64,000 nt of DNA from an uncultured Rhodospirillaceae bacterium. Its GTDB lineage: Bacteria; Pseudomonadota; Alphaproteobacteria; Rhodospirillales; Magnetospirillaceae. This document shows positions 1-7,298 of this stretch, in pieces; position 1 is the stretch's first letter; the number at the start of each line of letters is the position of its first letter. The position numbers and the translations under genes were made by a program. Location of the stretch: contig CALABS010000059.1 in assembly GCA_937887565.1 (NCBI GenBank), forward strand, positions 186,001 through 250,000, read 5' to 3'. A model generated the notes under the pieces. The model did not search any database. It was not told the origin of the DNA and saw only the letters and a program-made list of their open reading frames with translations.

Positions 1-1089
1 CGCGGCGACCGTGGCCGGGTTGAACTCGACCTGCAGCTTCACGTCGTCCGCGATGGGAAACATGGTCGAGCCAAGCTCCTCGACCCACACCTTCCGCGCC
101 TCGAGCAGGCTGTCGAGATAGGCCGCCTGCCCGTTGCCGGCCTGGGCGAGACGCTGCATCAGGGCGTCGTTGAGATTGCCCGATCCAACGCCGAGGACGG
201 TGAGATAGACACCCGTCCGCCGCTTGTCGGCGATCATCCGCTCCAGCTCTCGCGGGTTGGTCAGACCGAGATTGAAATCGCCGTCAGTGGCGAGAATCAC
301 TCGGTTGACGGCGTCGCGGGCGAACATCCCCTGGGCCAGGGCGTAGGCGGTGCGGATGCCGGCGGCGCCATGGGTGCCGCCGGCGGCGCCAAGGGACTGG
401 ATGGCCGCCTCGATGCGGGCGATGTCGTCTCCGGGCGTGGGGTCGAGGGCGACACGGGCGTCGCCAGCGTAGGTGACGATGGCGACGCGGTCGTCGGCCC
501 GCAGCCCGTCGCCAAGCCGCATCAGCGCCTGCTTGACGAGCGGAAGGCGGTCTTGCGACGCCATCGACCCCGAGGTATCCACCAGGAAGGTCAGCCGGGC
601 CGGCGGCCGGCGATCGCGGGTCACGTCGTAGCCCCTGACGCCGACATGGACCAGCCGCGCGCCATCGGTCCACGGCGACGGTGCCACCGTCACCGTGGCG
701 GCGAAGGGCTGGTCGGCGGAGGCCGGGGCCGGATAGTCGTAGGGGAAGTAGTTGACCATCTCCTCGACCCGCACCGCCGCCACCGGCGGCAGCCGGCCTT
801 CGCGCAGAAGCCGCCGCGCGAAGGCGTAGGAGGCCGTGTCGACGTCGGCGGAGAAGGTCGAGACCGGCTCGTCCGTCACCGCCTTCCATCCGCCCGGCAC
901 GGTGTCGGCGAAGCGGTCGGCCGAGGGCGCCACGGCCGGGCCCGGCAGGTATCCCGCCATCGCCCGCGCCGGAGCGGCGGCCAACGGCGGCGCTCCGGCC
1001 GCGAGCGACCGGACCTCCTCGACAGTGGACTGGCAAGCGGCCAGGGCGGCAAGCGACACGATGGCGGAGAGACGGGTGACGGCGCGCAT
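1..1089 (-). CDS. von Willebrand factor A-domain lipoprotein, YfbK-like (C-terminus cut by window edge)
   Basis: The reading frame starts at the ATG at 1089, with a GGAGGG ribosome site just upstream, and runs in frame off the left edge, so only the first 363 codons are seen. The N-terminus is a lipoprotein signal with lipobox LAAC, predicting an outer- or inner-membrane anchor facing the periplasm. The first part carries the YfbK-type segment preceding the vWA fold (DTASYAFARRLL, VEEMVNYFPYDY). The vWA domain follows with an intact MIDAS metal motif DTSGSM and later ATDGDFNLG. The family is often annotated as a Ca-activated chloride channel-like or vWA lipoprotein; its true role is unknown. 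It is convergent with nothing visible. The downstream DUF3520-type tail lies outside the window. Confidence 0.85.
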   Translation of the reverse strand, partial: MRAVTRLSAIVSLAALAACQSTVEEVRSLAAGAPPLAAAPARAMAGYLPGPAVAPSADRFADTVPGGWKAVTDEPVSTFSADVDTASYAFARRLLREGRLPPVAAVRVEEMVNYFPYDYPAPASADQPFAATVTVAPSPWTDGARLVHVGVRGYDVTRDRRPPARLTFLVDTSGSMASQDRLPLVKQALMRLGDGLRADDRVAIVTYAGDARVALDPTPGDDIARIEAAIQSLGAAGGTHGAAGIRTAYALAQGMFARDAVNRVILATDGDFNLGLTNPRELERMIADKRRTGVYLTVLGVGSGNLNDALMQRLAQAGNGQAAYLDSLLEARKVWVEELGSTMFPIADDVKLQVEFNPATVAA

Positions 1090-1144
1090 GGACCCCTCCC
1101 TTTGAAGCGCAGACCACCACTAAAGTTAGAAGATCGATTGCGGC

Positions 1145-1771
1145 CTAATTATGCCCGCGCGCGGGCGGGAATTGGGCATCGTCGCCGCAGCGGTCGCGCA
1201 CGTCCTTGCCGCAGGCGCGGAAATCGAGGTCGCGGTCGAGGCAGACACGGATCTCGGTCGCCACCCCGCCCTTGCAGACCACGGCCACCATCTCGGGCGC
1301 CAGGCCGGGATTGGCGGCCACGAACAGCCGCTCGACCCGCCGCCAGCCGGCGTCGGCGAAGAAATCGGGCACCGCCACCCGCTGGCGGGCGCGGGCGACG
1401 GTGGCGAAATAGGCCTCGGGGCCGGGGCCGGCGCAGGTGCCGTGCTTGCGCCATTGGTGCTCGATCAGCGCCCGGCTGGGCATCAGCGGCAGCATGGCGC
1501 CGATCACCGCCTCGGGGATCGGTTCGGGGCGGCGGCAGGCGGCGGGATAGCCCCTCTCGTGCTGAGGCCACAGGCCGTGGACGACGAAGCCCATCCTGGC
1601 CGTGCACTGCTCGGCCGAGGCGCGGGGCGGCGACTCGCCGCACCAGGCCGGCGACCACGACAGCGCCAGCACCCAGTAGTCGAAACGGCCGGGCTCGTCC
1701 CGCGCCCGGGCGGGCGGGCCGAGCCACGACAGGCCGGTCAGCAACAGCAGCAAGGCAAGCATCACACGCAT
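1145..1771 (-). CDS. Secreted ribonuclease T2 family protein
   Basis: This is a 208-residue protein with a hydrophobic signal peptide (about residues 1-23), so it is probably periplasmic. Both active-site blocks of RNase T2 are present: CAS I as FVVHGLWPQ (residues 62-70, His65) and CAS II as EHQWRKHGTC (104-113, two His and one Glu). The family cleaves single-stranded RNA through 2',3'-cyclic phosphate intermediates. Paired cysteines (Cys44, Cys56, Cys79, Cys113 and C-terminal ones) fit the disulfides of the fold. A longer frame exists upstream, but the ATG at 1771 is preceded by GGTGGGG and begins the signal peptide. It is divergent from the aminotransferase gene, with about 100 bp between the starts. 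Confidence 0.88.
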   Translation of the reverse strand: MRVMLALLLLLTGLSWLGPPARARDEPGRFDYWVLALSWSPAWCGESPPRASAEQCTARMGFVVHGLWPQHERGYPAACRRPEPIPEAVIGAMLPLMPSRALIEHQWRKHGTCAGPGPEAYFATVARARQRVAVPDFFADAGWRRVERLFVAANPGLAPEMVAVVCKGGVATEIRVCLDRDLDFRACGKDVRDRCGDDAQFPPARGHN

Positions 1772-1871
1772 GGCACCCCACCATGTCCAAGCTGGCGAGC
1801 CGGCGCAATCCCTTGTATCCTCGCCGCCCCCGCCCATCGCGGGAACCCCGAGACCGAAGAGACCGCCCCTC

Positions 1872-3071
1872 ATGCGCTACGGACCGCCCACCGTCGTCCC
1901 GCTCGACCGTATTCTCCCCGAGGAACCGCTGCTGATGATGGGCGCCGGCCCGGTGCCGGTGCCGTCCAAGGTGGCGGCCGCCAACTCCATCGTCATCAAC
2001 CACCTGGGCGAGACCATGAACCGGGTCATCGAGCAGGTGAAGGCCATGACCCGCTACATCTTCCAGACCCAGTCGGGCCGCATCCTGGGCGTGGCCGGGC
2101 CGGCCTCGGCGGCCATGGAGATGGCGGTGGCCAATCTGGTCGAGCCGGGCTCGAAGCTGCTGGCGGTGCGCAACGGCTTCTTCAGCGCCAGGCTGGCCGA
2201 GATGGCCGAACGCTGCGGCGCCGACGTGGCGGTGCTCGAGATCGGCGACGCCGAGACCGCCCGGCCCGAGCGGATCGAGGAGGCCATCCGGCGCGAGCGC
2301 CCGACGGTGATGACCATCGTCCAGGGCGAGACCTCGAACACGGTGTGCAACCGCCTGCTGCCCGAGATCTGCGCCGTCGCCCGCGCCCACGGCGTGATGG
2401 TGATCGTCGACGCGGTGTGCACCTTGTCCACCATGCCCATGGAGATGGACGCCTGGGGCGTCGACGCCCTGATCACCGGCGGCCAGAAGGGCCTGTCGTC
2501 CATTCCCGGCGTGTCGCTGATCGCCTTCTCCGAGGCGGCGTGGAAGAAGATCGAGGGCCGCAATTCGGTCATGGCCCAGTGGTGCTACGACGCGCGGCTG
2601 GCCGACCGCTTCTGGAACCAGAACTCCTATCACTACACCGCGCCGGTGTCGGGCATCATGGCGCTGCACGAGGCACTGCGGCTGATCTGCGTCGAGACCA
2701 TCCCGGCCCGCTTCCACCGCCACGAACTGTGCTCGCTGGCGCTGCAGAACGGCATCGAGGCCATGGGCCTGGACCTGCACGTGCCCAAGGAGGCCCGCCT
2801 TTATTCGGTGGTCGGCATCAACGTGCCCGACGGCATCTCGGGCGATTCGGTGCGCCGCCACATGAGCGAGGTCTACCGCGTCGAGATCGCCGGCAGCTTC
2901 GGCCTCAACATCCTGCGCATCGGCCAGATGGGCGAGCAGTGCCGCGCCCACCACATCTTCCGCACCCTGCACGCCTTCGGCTCCAGCCTCCAGGCCGCCG
3001 GCGCCAGGATCGACCTGCCGGCCGGCGTCGCCGCCCTGGAGCAGGTGCTGACCGAAGGGCACGTGGCGTAG
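1872..3071 (+). CDS. Class V PLP aminotransferase (alanine/serine-glyoxylate aminotransferase family)
   Basis: The 399-residue protein has fold type I PLP enzyme features of the alanine-glyoxylate/serine-pyruvate group. These are an N-terminal MGAGPVPVP segment, GPASAAMEMAVANL around residue 76, the cofactor-binding Asp in VIVDAV (Asp180), and the Schiff-base lysine in ITGGQKGLSS (Lys206). Length is typical. The amino donor (serine, alanine or ureidoglycine) cannot be told from sequence alone. A frame extends upstream to 1770, but the ATG at 1872 starts the conserved region. It is transcribed alone and divergently from the RNase T2 gene. It could feed glyoxylate/glycine metabolism; that is inference. 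Confidence 0.85.
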   Translation: MRYGPPTVVPLDRILPEEPLLMMGAGPVPVPSKVAAANSIVINHLGETMNRVIEQVKAMTRYIFQTQSGRILGVAGPASAAMEMAVANLVEPGSKLLAVRNGFFSARLAEMAERCGADVAVLEIGDAETARPERIEEAIRRERPTVMTIVQGETSNTVCNRLLPEICAVARAHGVMVIVDAVCTLSTMPMEMDAWGVDALITGGQKGLSSIPGVSLIAFSEAAWKKIEGRNSVMAQWCYDARLADRFWNQNSYHYTAPVSGIMALHEALRLICVETIPARFHRHELCSLALQNGIEAMGLDLHVPKEARLYSVVGINVPDGISGDSVRRHMSEVYRVEIAGSFGLNILRIGQMGEQCRAHHIFRTLHAFGSSLQAAGARIDLPAGVAALEQVLTEGHVA

Positions 3072-3147
3072 GGGTCTCGTTTCGTTCTTGACCGCCCCAC
3101 GCTTGATGGTAGTCTTTCAAGGCCACCCACCAAGCGAGGCGCGTGTC

Positions 3148-5114
3148 ATGGACGCCCAAGGCCTTCCCCGCATTCTCGACACCGACCCGCCGAAGCTGGT
3201 CGACCCGCTGGCATGGCTGGAGGGCGACGGTCCCGAGGTGCGGTCCTGGCTGGCCGACCAGCGACGGCGGGCGGATGAGTTCCTCGCTGGTCTTCCCGGC
3301 TATGCGGACGCGGTGCGCGACGCCTGCCGGAAGGACCGCGCCCAGGCATGGAGCAGCGTGCCGTTGGACCGGGGCGGATACTGGTTCTTCCATGCCCGGC
3401 CCGAAGGCGCCGAGCGGGTGGCGCTCCACGTCTCGACGGCGATGCTCGACATCGGACGGCCGCTGCTGCGGCCCGAGGATTTCGATGACCATCGCGGGCC
3501 GGCCTCGCTTGGCGCCCACTACCCCTCACCCGATGGCCGCCACCTGATCGCCTCGGTGCAGCGCGGCGGGTCGGAGGCGACGGAGCTGGTCCTGGTCTCG
3601 GTGCCCGAGGGCGTCATCCTCGACCGCATGGACACCCCGTCGGCGGCCTTCGCGGTCTGGCACGACGGCGCCTCGTTCTTCATCTCGCGTGACGAGGGCG
3701 GACGCACGACGCTGGCCCTGCGGCAGTTGGACGGTGGCGAGACCGGGCTTTCCTTCCCCGCCGACACTGTCGGCGTCCGTCTGGTGCCCATCACCAGCGA
3801 CGACCTGCGCTGGCTGTTCGTCAGCCTGCACGCCCCGGGCCTGCCCGGCCCGCGCATCTTCCTGGCCGCCAACACCGCCGCGCCGACATTCCACGAGATC
3901 ACCACCCTGGACACCGCCCGCCTGCGCATGGCGTGGTGGGGGCCGCGCGGCCCGATCCTGATCGAGCGGCCCAAGGACGGACCCCGGCGGGTATTGGAGG
4001 CCAACCTGACCAGCGGCGCGCCCACCCTTCGGCTGCTACATACCGACGACACCGACTCGCTGGTCACCGGCATGGCGGCGCCGTTGGGCGACGTGCTGCT
4101 GTGCCTGCGCGGGCCCGCCGGCGGCGACCGCTTCCGCCATCTGGCCCCCGACGGATCGGTGGAGGATGTCCGTTTCGAGGACGGCGCCTCGATCCTGGAC
4201 ACCACCATCGAGCGCGGGCGTGGCGTCATGCTGATCCAGATGCTGTCCTGGACCCGAAGCGCCCGTCTGGTCGAATACGATTTCGCCGCCCGCCGCTTCT
4301 CGATCCTCCGAGAGGCCACCGCCATGCTGGACATCACAGTCGAGCGGCGCGCCGTCACTGCCGGCGACGGCATGCCCATCCCGGTCACCCTGCTGCGGCC
4401 ACCGAACGCCGCCCCCGCCCCCCCTGTCTGGTGATCGCCTACGGCGCCTTCGGCGTCAGCCTGCGATCGTGGTGCCTGACGGTGTTCAAGCCATGGTTCG
4501 AGGCCGGCGGCATGGTCGCCCATGCCCATGTGCGCGGTGGTGGCGAGGGCGGCCGGGGTTGGCACCGCGCGGCGAAAGGAGCCGAACGCAAGCTGACTTC
4601 CTTCACCGACCTGATCGCCGTCTGCCGGGATCTTGCACCGCATCCGCTGTGCCTGTTCGGCGCCGGCGCCGGGGGCATGCTGGCCCTGGGCGCGGCGGTC
4701 ATGGCGCCCGACATCTGCGTCGGAGTCATCGCCGACGGCCCCCTGGCCGACATGGCCAACTACCACCGCTGGGGCCATGGCAAATGGTGGATGCGGGAAT
4801 TCGGCGACCCGGCCACCGAGCTCGCAGCCATCGGCCGCTGGTCGCCGCTGCACAATCTGAAAGCGGGAGCCGCCTATCCGCCGGTGCTGGTCATCAGCGG
4901 CGGCGCCGACCGCGCGGAGACGCCCATCCACGGCCGCAAGATGGTCGCGGCACTGCAAGCGGCGGGCGCGTCGGCGGTCCTGCACGAGATCGACGGCGTC
5001 GGCAACCGGGGCGCCATGACTCTGTCCGCCCAGTCCGAGGACTGGGCCGTCATCCAGCGCTTCGCCGCCGGCGTCACTCGCCTGCCGCTTGCTCCGTCGC
5101 CTCGTGGCGTTTGA
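3148..5114 (+). pseudogene. Prolyl oligopeptidase-like (S9A) gene, frameshifted and lacking catalytic Ser and His
   Basis: The first frame (3148 to 4434) encodes the N-terminal lid (DPLAWLEGDGPEV) and beta-propeller of an S9A prolyl oligopeptidase. The hydrolase half continues in another frame from about 4420 to 5114 (VIAYGAFGVSL, AHAHVRGGGEGGRGWH, WSPLHNLKAG). The frames meet at a run of seven C (4418-4424); one extra C would join them into about 655 residues, slightly short for the family. The nucleophile elbow usually reading GGSNGG is GAGAGG here, so Ser is Gly. The usual GHGAGK histidine motif reads GVGNRG, so His is gone too. Even if the frameshift is a sequencing slip, the product should not be a peptidase. 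The ATG at 3148 is preferred, with a GAGG upstream. The 3' end overlaps yciB by 41 bases. Confidence 0.8.
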
Positions 5115-5628
5115 CGAACGGTGCCTGGGCGACCATGAAGGCGACCGTGAGGATGATGCTGCCGGGCACCTTCCACAGCACCCAGACATGGTCGGGGGCG
5201 ACGCGGCGGACGATCTCGTTGGCGGCGGCCATCACCAGGAAGAAGGCGATGAAGCGGATCGACAGGCCACGCCAGCCGGCGTCGGTCAGGGTCAGCGCCG
5301 TGCCCAAAAGCGCCTTCAGCACCGTTCTGCCCAAGGCCAGCCCGATGGCGATGGCCAGGGCGAACAGGCCGTAGATGATGGTGGGCTTCATCTTGATGAA
5401 GGTGTCGTCATTCAGCCAGATGGTCAGGCCGCCGAACACCATCACCACCGCCGCCGTCACAAGCGGCATCAGCGGCACCTTGCGGGTGAGCGCGTAGGAG
5501 ACGGCGAGCGCGATGGCGGTGGCGACCATCAGCGCGACGGTGGCGGCCATCAGGCCCTGCCAGAAGAACGCCGCCAGGAAGACGGCGAGCGGGCCGTAAT
5601 CGACGGCGGCCTTGACGGAACTGTTCAC
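5074..5628 (-). CDS. yciB: YciB/IspZ family inner-membrane septation protein
   Basis: A 184-residue polytopic membrane protein with about five to six hydrophobic segments. It has the family-typical runs FFWQGLMAATVALM, GGLTIWLNDDTFIKMKPTIIYGLFA and a C-terminal FVKRHE. YciB proteins sit in the inner membrane and are linked to cell-envelope maintenance and division. The start is a GTG at 5628 with GGAG six bases upstream. It lies convergent to, and overlaps by 41 bases, the broken peptidase gene. The family assignment is firm; a specific role here is not established. Confidence 0.88.
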   Translation of the reverse strand: MNSSVKAAVDYGPLAVFLAAFFWQGLMAATVALMVATAIALAVSYALTRKVPLMPLVTAAVVMVFGGLTIWLNDDTFIKMKPTIIYGLFALAIAIGLALGRTVLKALLGTALTLTDAGWRGLSIRFIAFFLVMAAANEIVRRVAPDHVWVLWKVPGSIILTVAFMVAQAPFVKRHEATEQAAGE

Positions 5629-5840
5629 CCTGGCTCCGAACGTGGTTGTGGACCGGACGCCACCCTACCATGCGCCGGCCCCAGCGCGCATCCCTCGGCC
5701 CGCGACACCCATGGTGAAAAAACGGGTCGGCCGGAATCGGCTGTTTGGATGAAATCCAGCCTGTAACGATACAATTCGTTTCGGGTTCTCTATTCTTTGG
5801 AGTAGAAACAAGACCCAGGGATGAAGCATTGACGACCGGG

Positions 5841-5894
5841 GCGGGCAACCGCAGAAAGGCATCAACCTTCGCGGGTTGCGGCGCGGGCTACCGC
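5841..5894 (+). promoter_or_regulatory. Tandem GCGG-N4-CCGC hairpins in the leader of the 15.6-kb colinear unit
   Basis: In the 298-bp gene-free stretch 5629-5926, two near-identical 12-mers occur: GCGGGCAACCGC at 5841-5852 and GCGGGCTACCGC at 5883-5894. Each folds as a 4-bp GCGG/CCGC stem with a tetraloop (GCAA, GCTA). Between them CAACC (5863-5867) can pair with GGTTG (5874-5878), and the latter can also pair with GCAACC at 5845-5850, giving mutually exclusive folds. The ribosome site (G-run at 5914-5921) and ATG at 5927 follow closely. This could be a leader regulatory RNA or a duplicated protein-binding site. The rest of the stretch is AT-richer and presumably holds the promoter, but no clear -35/-10 pair was assigned. 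Confidence 0.35.
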
Positions 5895-5926
5895 CTCCGA
5901 AAGAACAATCGTTTGGGGGGGAATCC

Positions 5927-7276
5927 ATGCGAATGAAGGGAATGGCCGCCGCCGTGGCGGCGATGGCGATGTGTTGCGCCTGGCAGGTCCAGGCGCGCGA
6001 TGCGGCCGACGCGGGAGGGATCACCCTGTCGCCGACGCCGCCGACGGCGCTCAAGCCGGCCGGCAAGAAGGCGACCCAGCAGGAGGCGGACACCGTCGGC
6101 TGGCGGATGTTCGTGGCCTTCAACTGGCCGGCCAAGCCGGGCGTGCGCGGGGTTCCCGACAAGTCCAAGGCGTTCGGCGCCCCGGGGCCGGTGGTCTGGG
6201 AGACCTGGAAGTCCCCCGACGAGGTGTTCTATCCCGACGGCTCCAAGCCGCCGGGCTGGAACCAGTACGGCACGCCGATCCCCGCCGAATGCTCGGCCCA
6301 GGGGGCCAAGGGCGACGGCACGACGCCGCCGGTCTTGACCCGCTCGCTGATCGACCGCACCAGCCAGGCGGTCGGCGGCTCGCTGACCGACCAGAACGGC
6401 AACCTGGTCCGCTATTCCATCACGTTCAATAAGGACGTCTTCGACTTCGTCTACGACAACGGCTACTACAACGTCGCCGGTCAGGACAAGATGACCAGGG
6501 CGGTCAATTATCCGCGCGGCACCGCCGAGATGAAGGCGTCGTGGCGGGTGCTGCTTCCCACCGAGCCTGAGGACGTCAAAAAGCGCTTCCTGCGCCGCCA
6601 GGCCTATGTCTACACCCCGGCCATGGGCGGCAATCCCGCCTCGTGCAGCCTGCGGGAGGTCGGCCTGCTGGGGTTGCACTTCAATCTCAAGATCGCCTAT
6701 CCGGACAACAACCTGCAATGGCTGGGCGCCACCTTCGAGCAGGTGGACAACGTGCCGCCCTTCGCGCCCGACGGCCAGCCCGGCAAGGACACGGCGCACA
6801 CCCTGCCCTATTCGCTGTTCGACAAGAAGTGCTACGCCGCCGACGCCCATTGCGTCTACAACCTGAGCACCGAACAGGGCCGCGACCCGTCGACGCCGAC
6901 CCAGGTCACCCGGCTGGTGGACATCGACCCGGCGGCGCAGCTGCTCAATCCGCAATGGCAGAGCGCCTTCGCCGCCGACGCACCGGACTCGCCCTGGCAG
7001 TACTACCAGATGATCACCACCCAATACCCGGCGACGCCCTCTCAGAAGCCGGTGGGCGGGCCCAGCCCGGCGCTGTCGGCCAACACCACCATGGAGACCT
7101 ACGTCCCGCGCAGCAGCTGCCTGAACTGCCACTACACCGCCAAGGACGTCAACGCCAAGTACTTCGCCGACTACAGCTTCATGCTCGCCCAGGCCTGCCC
7201 CAAGCCGCTGTTCCCGCCGCCGGGCGGCGGCAGCTGGGGCGACCCCACACCCGTCTGCACCAAGTCGCCCCACTGA
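5927..7276 (+). CDS. Secreted protein with one C-terminal CxxCH haem-type motif
   Basis: This is a 449-residue protein with a signal peptide (residues 1 to about 23, ending VQARD), so it is exported. A single haem c-type motif CLNCH lies at about residues 396-400 near the C-terminus. The mid-section has EVGLLGLHFNLKIAYPDNN followed by ATFEQVDNVPPF, a pattern I associate with a family sometimes annotated as cytochrome c-like but of unknown function. Cysteines elsewhere (CSAQG, KKCYAADAHC) may form disulfides. The start is the ATG at 5927 behind a G-rich ribosome site. The next gene, encoding the VioB-N protein, follows 22 bases after its stop, suggesting co-expression. Covalent haem binding is inferred from the motif only. 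Confidence 0.6.
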   Translation: MRMKGMAAAVAAMAMCCAWQVQARDAADAGGITLSPTPPTALKPAGKKATQQEADTVGWRMFVAFNWPAKPGVRGVPDKSKAFGAPGPVVWETWKSPDEVFYPDGSKPPGWNQYGTPIPAECSAQGAKGDGTTPPVLTRSLIDRTSQAVGGSLTDQNGNLVRYSITFNKDVFDFVYDNGYYNVAGQDKMTRAVNYPRGTAEMKASWRVLLPTEPEDVKKRFLRRQAYVYTPAMGGNPASCSLREVGLLGLHFNLKIAYPDNNLQWLGATFEQVDNVPPFAPDGQPGKDTAHTLPYSLFDKKCYAADAHCVYNLSTEQGRDPSTPTQVTRLVDIDPAAQLLNPQWQSAFAADAPDSPWQYYQMITTQYPATPSQKPVGGPSPALSANTTMETYVPRSSCLNCHYTAKDVNAKYFADYSFMLAQACPKPLFPPPGGGSWGDPTPVCTKSPH

Positions 7277-7298
7277 CCGCGAAGCCGGGAGAAACGCC

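Noticed and set aside
5841..5907. Possible c-di-GMP (GEMM) riboswitch, because of GGGCTACCG near a CxxCH gene
   Set aside because: The conserved GACGCAAAGC core and its flanking helices are absent; only a short ending resembles the class.
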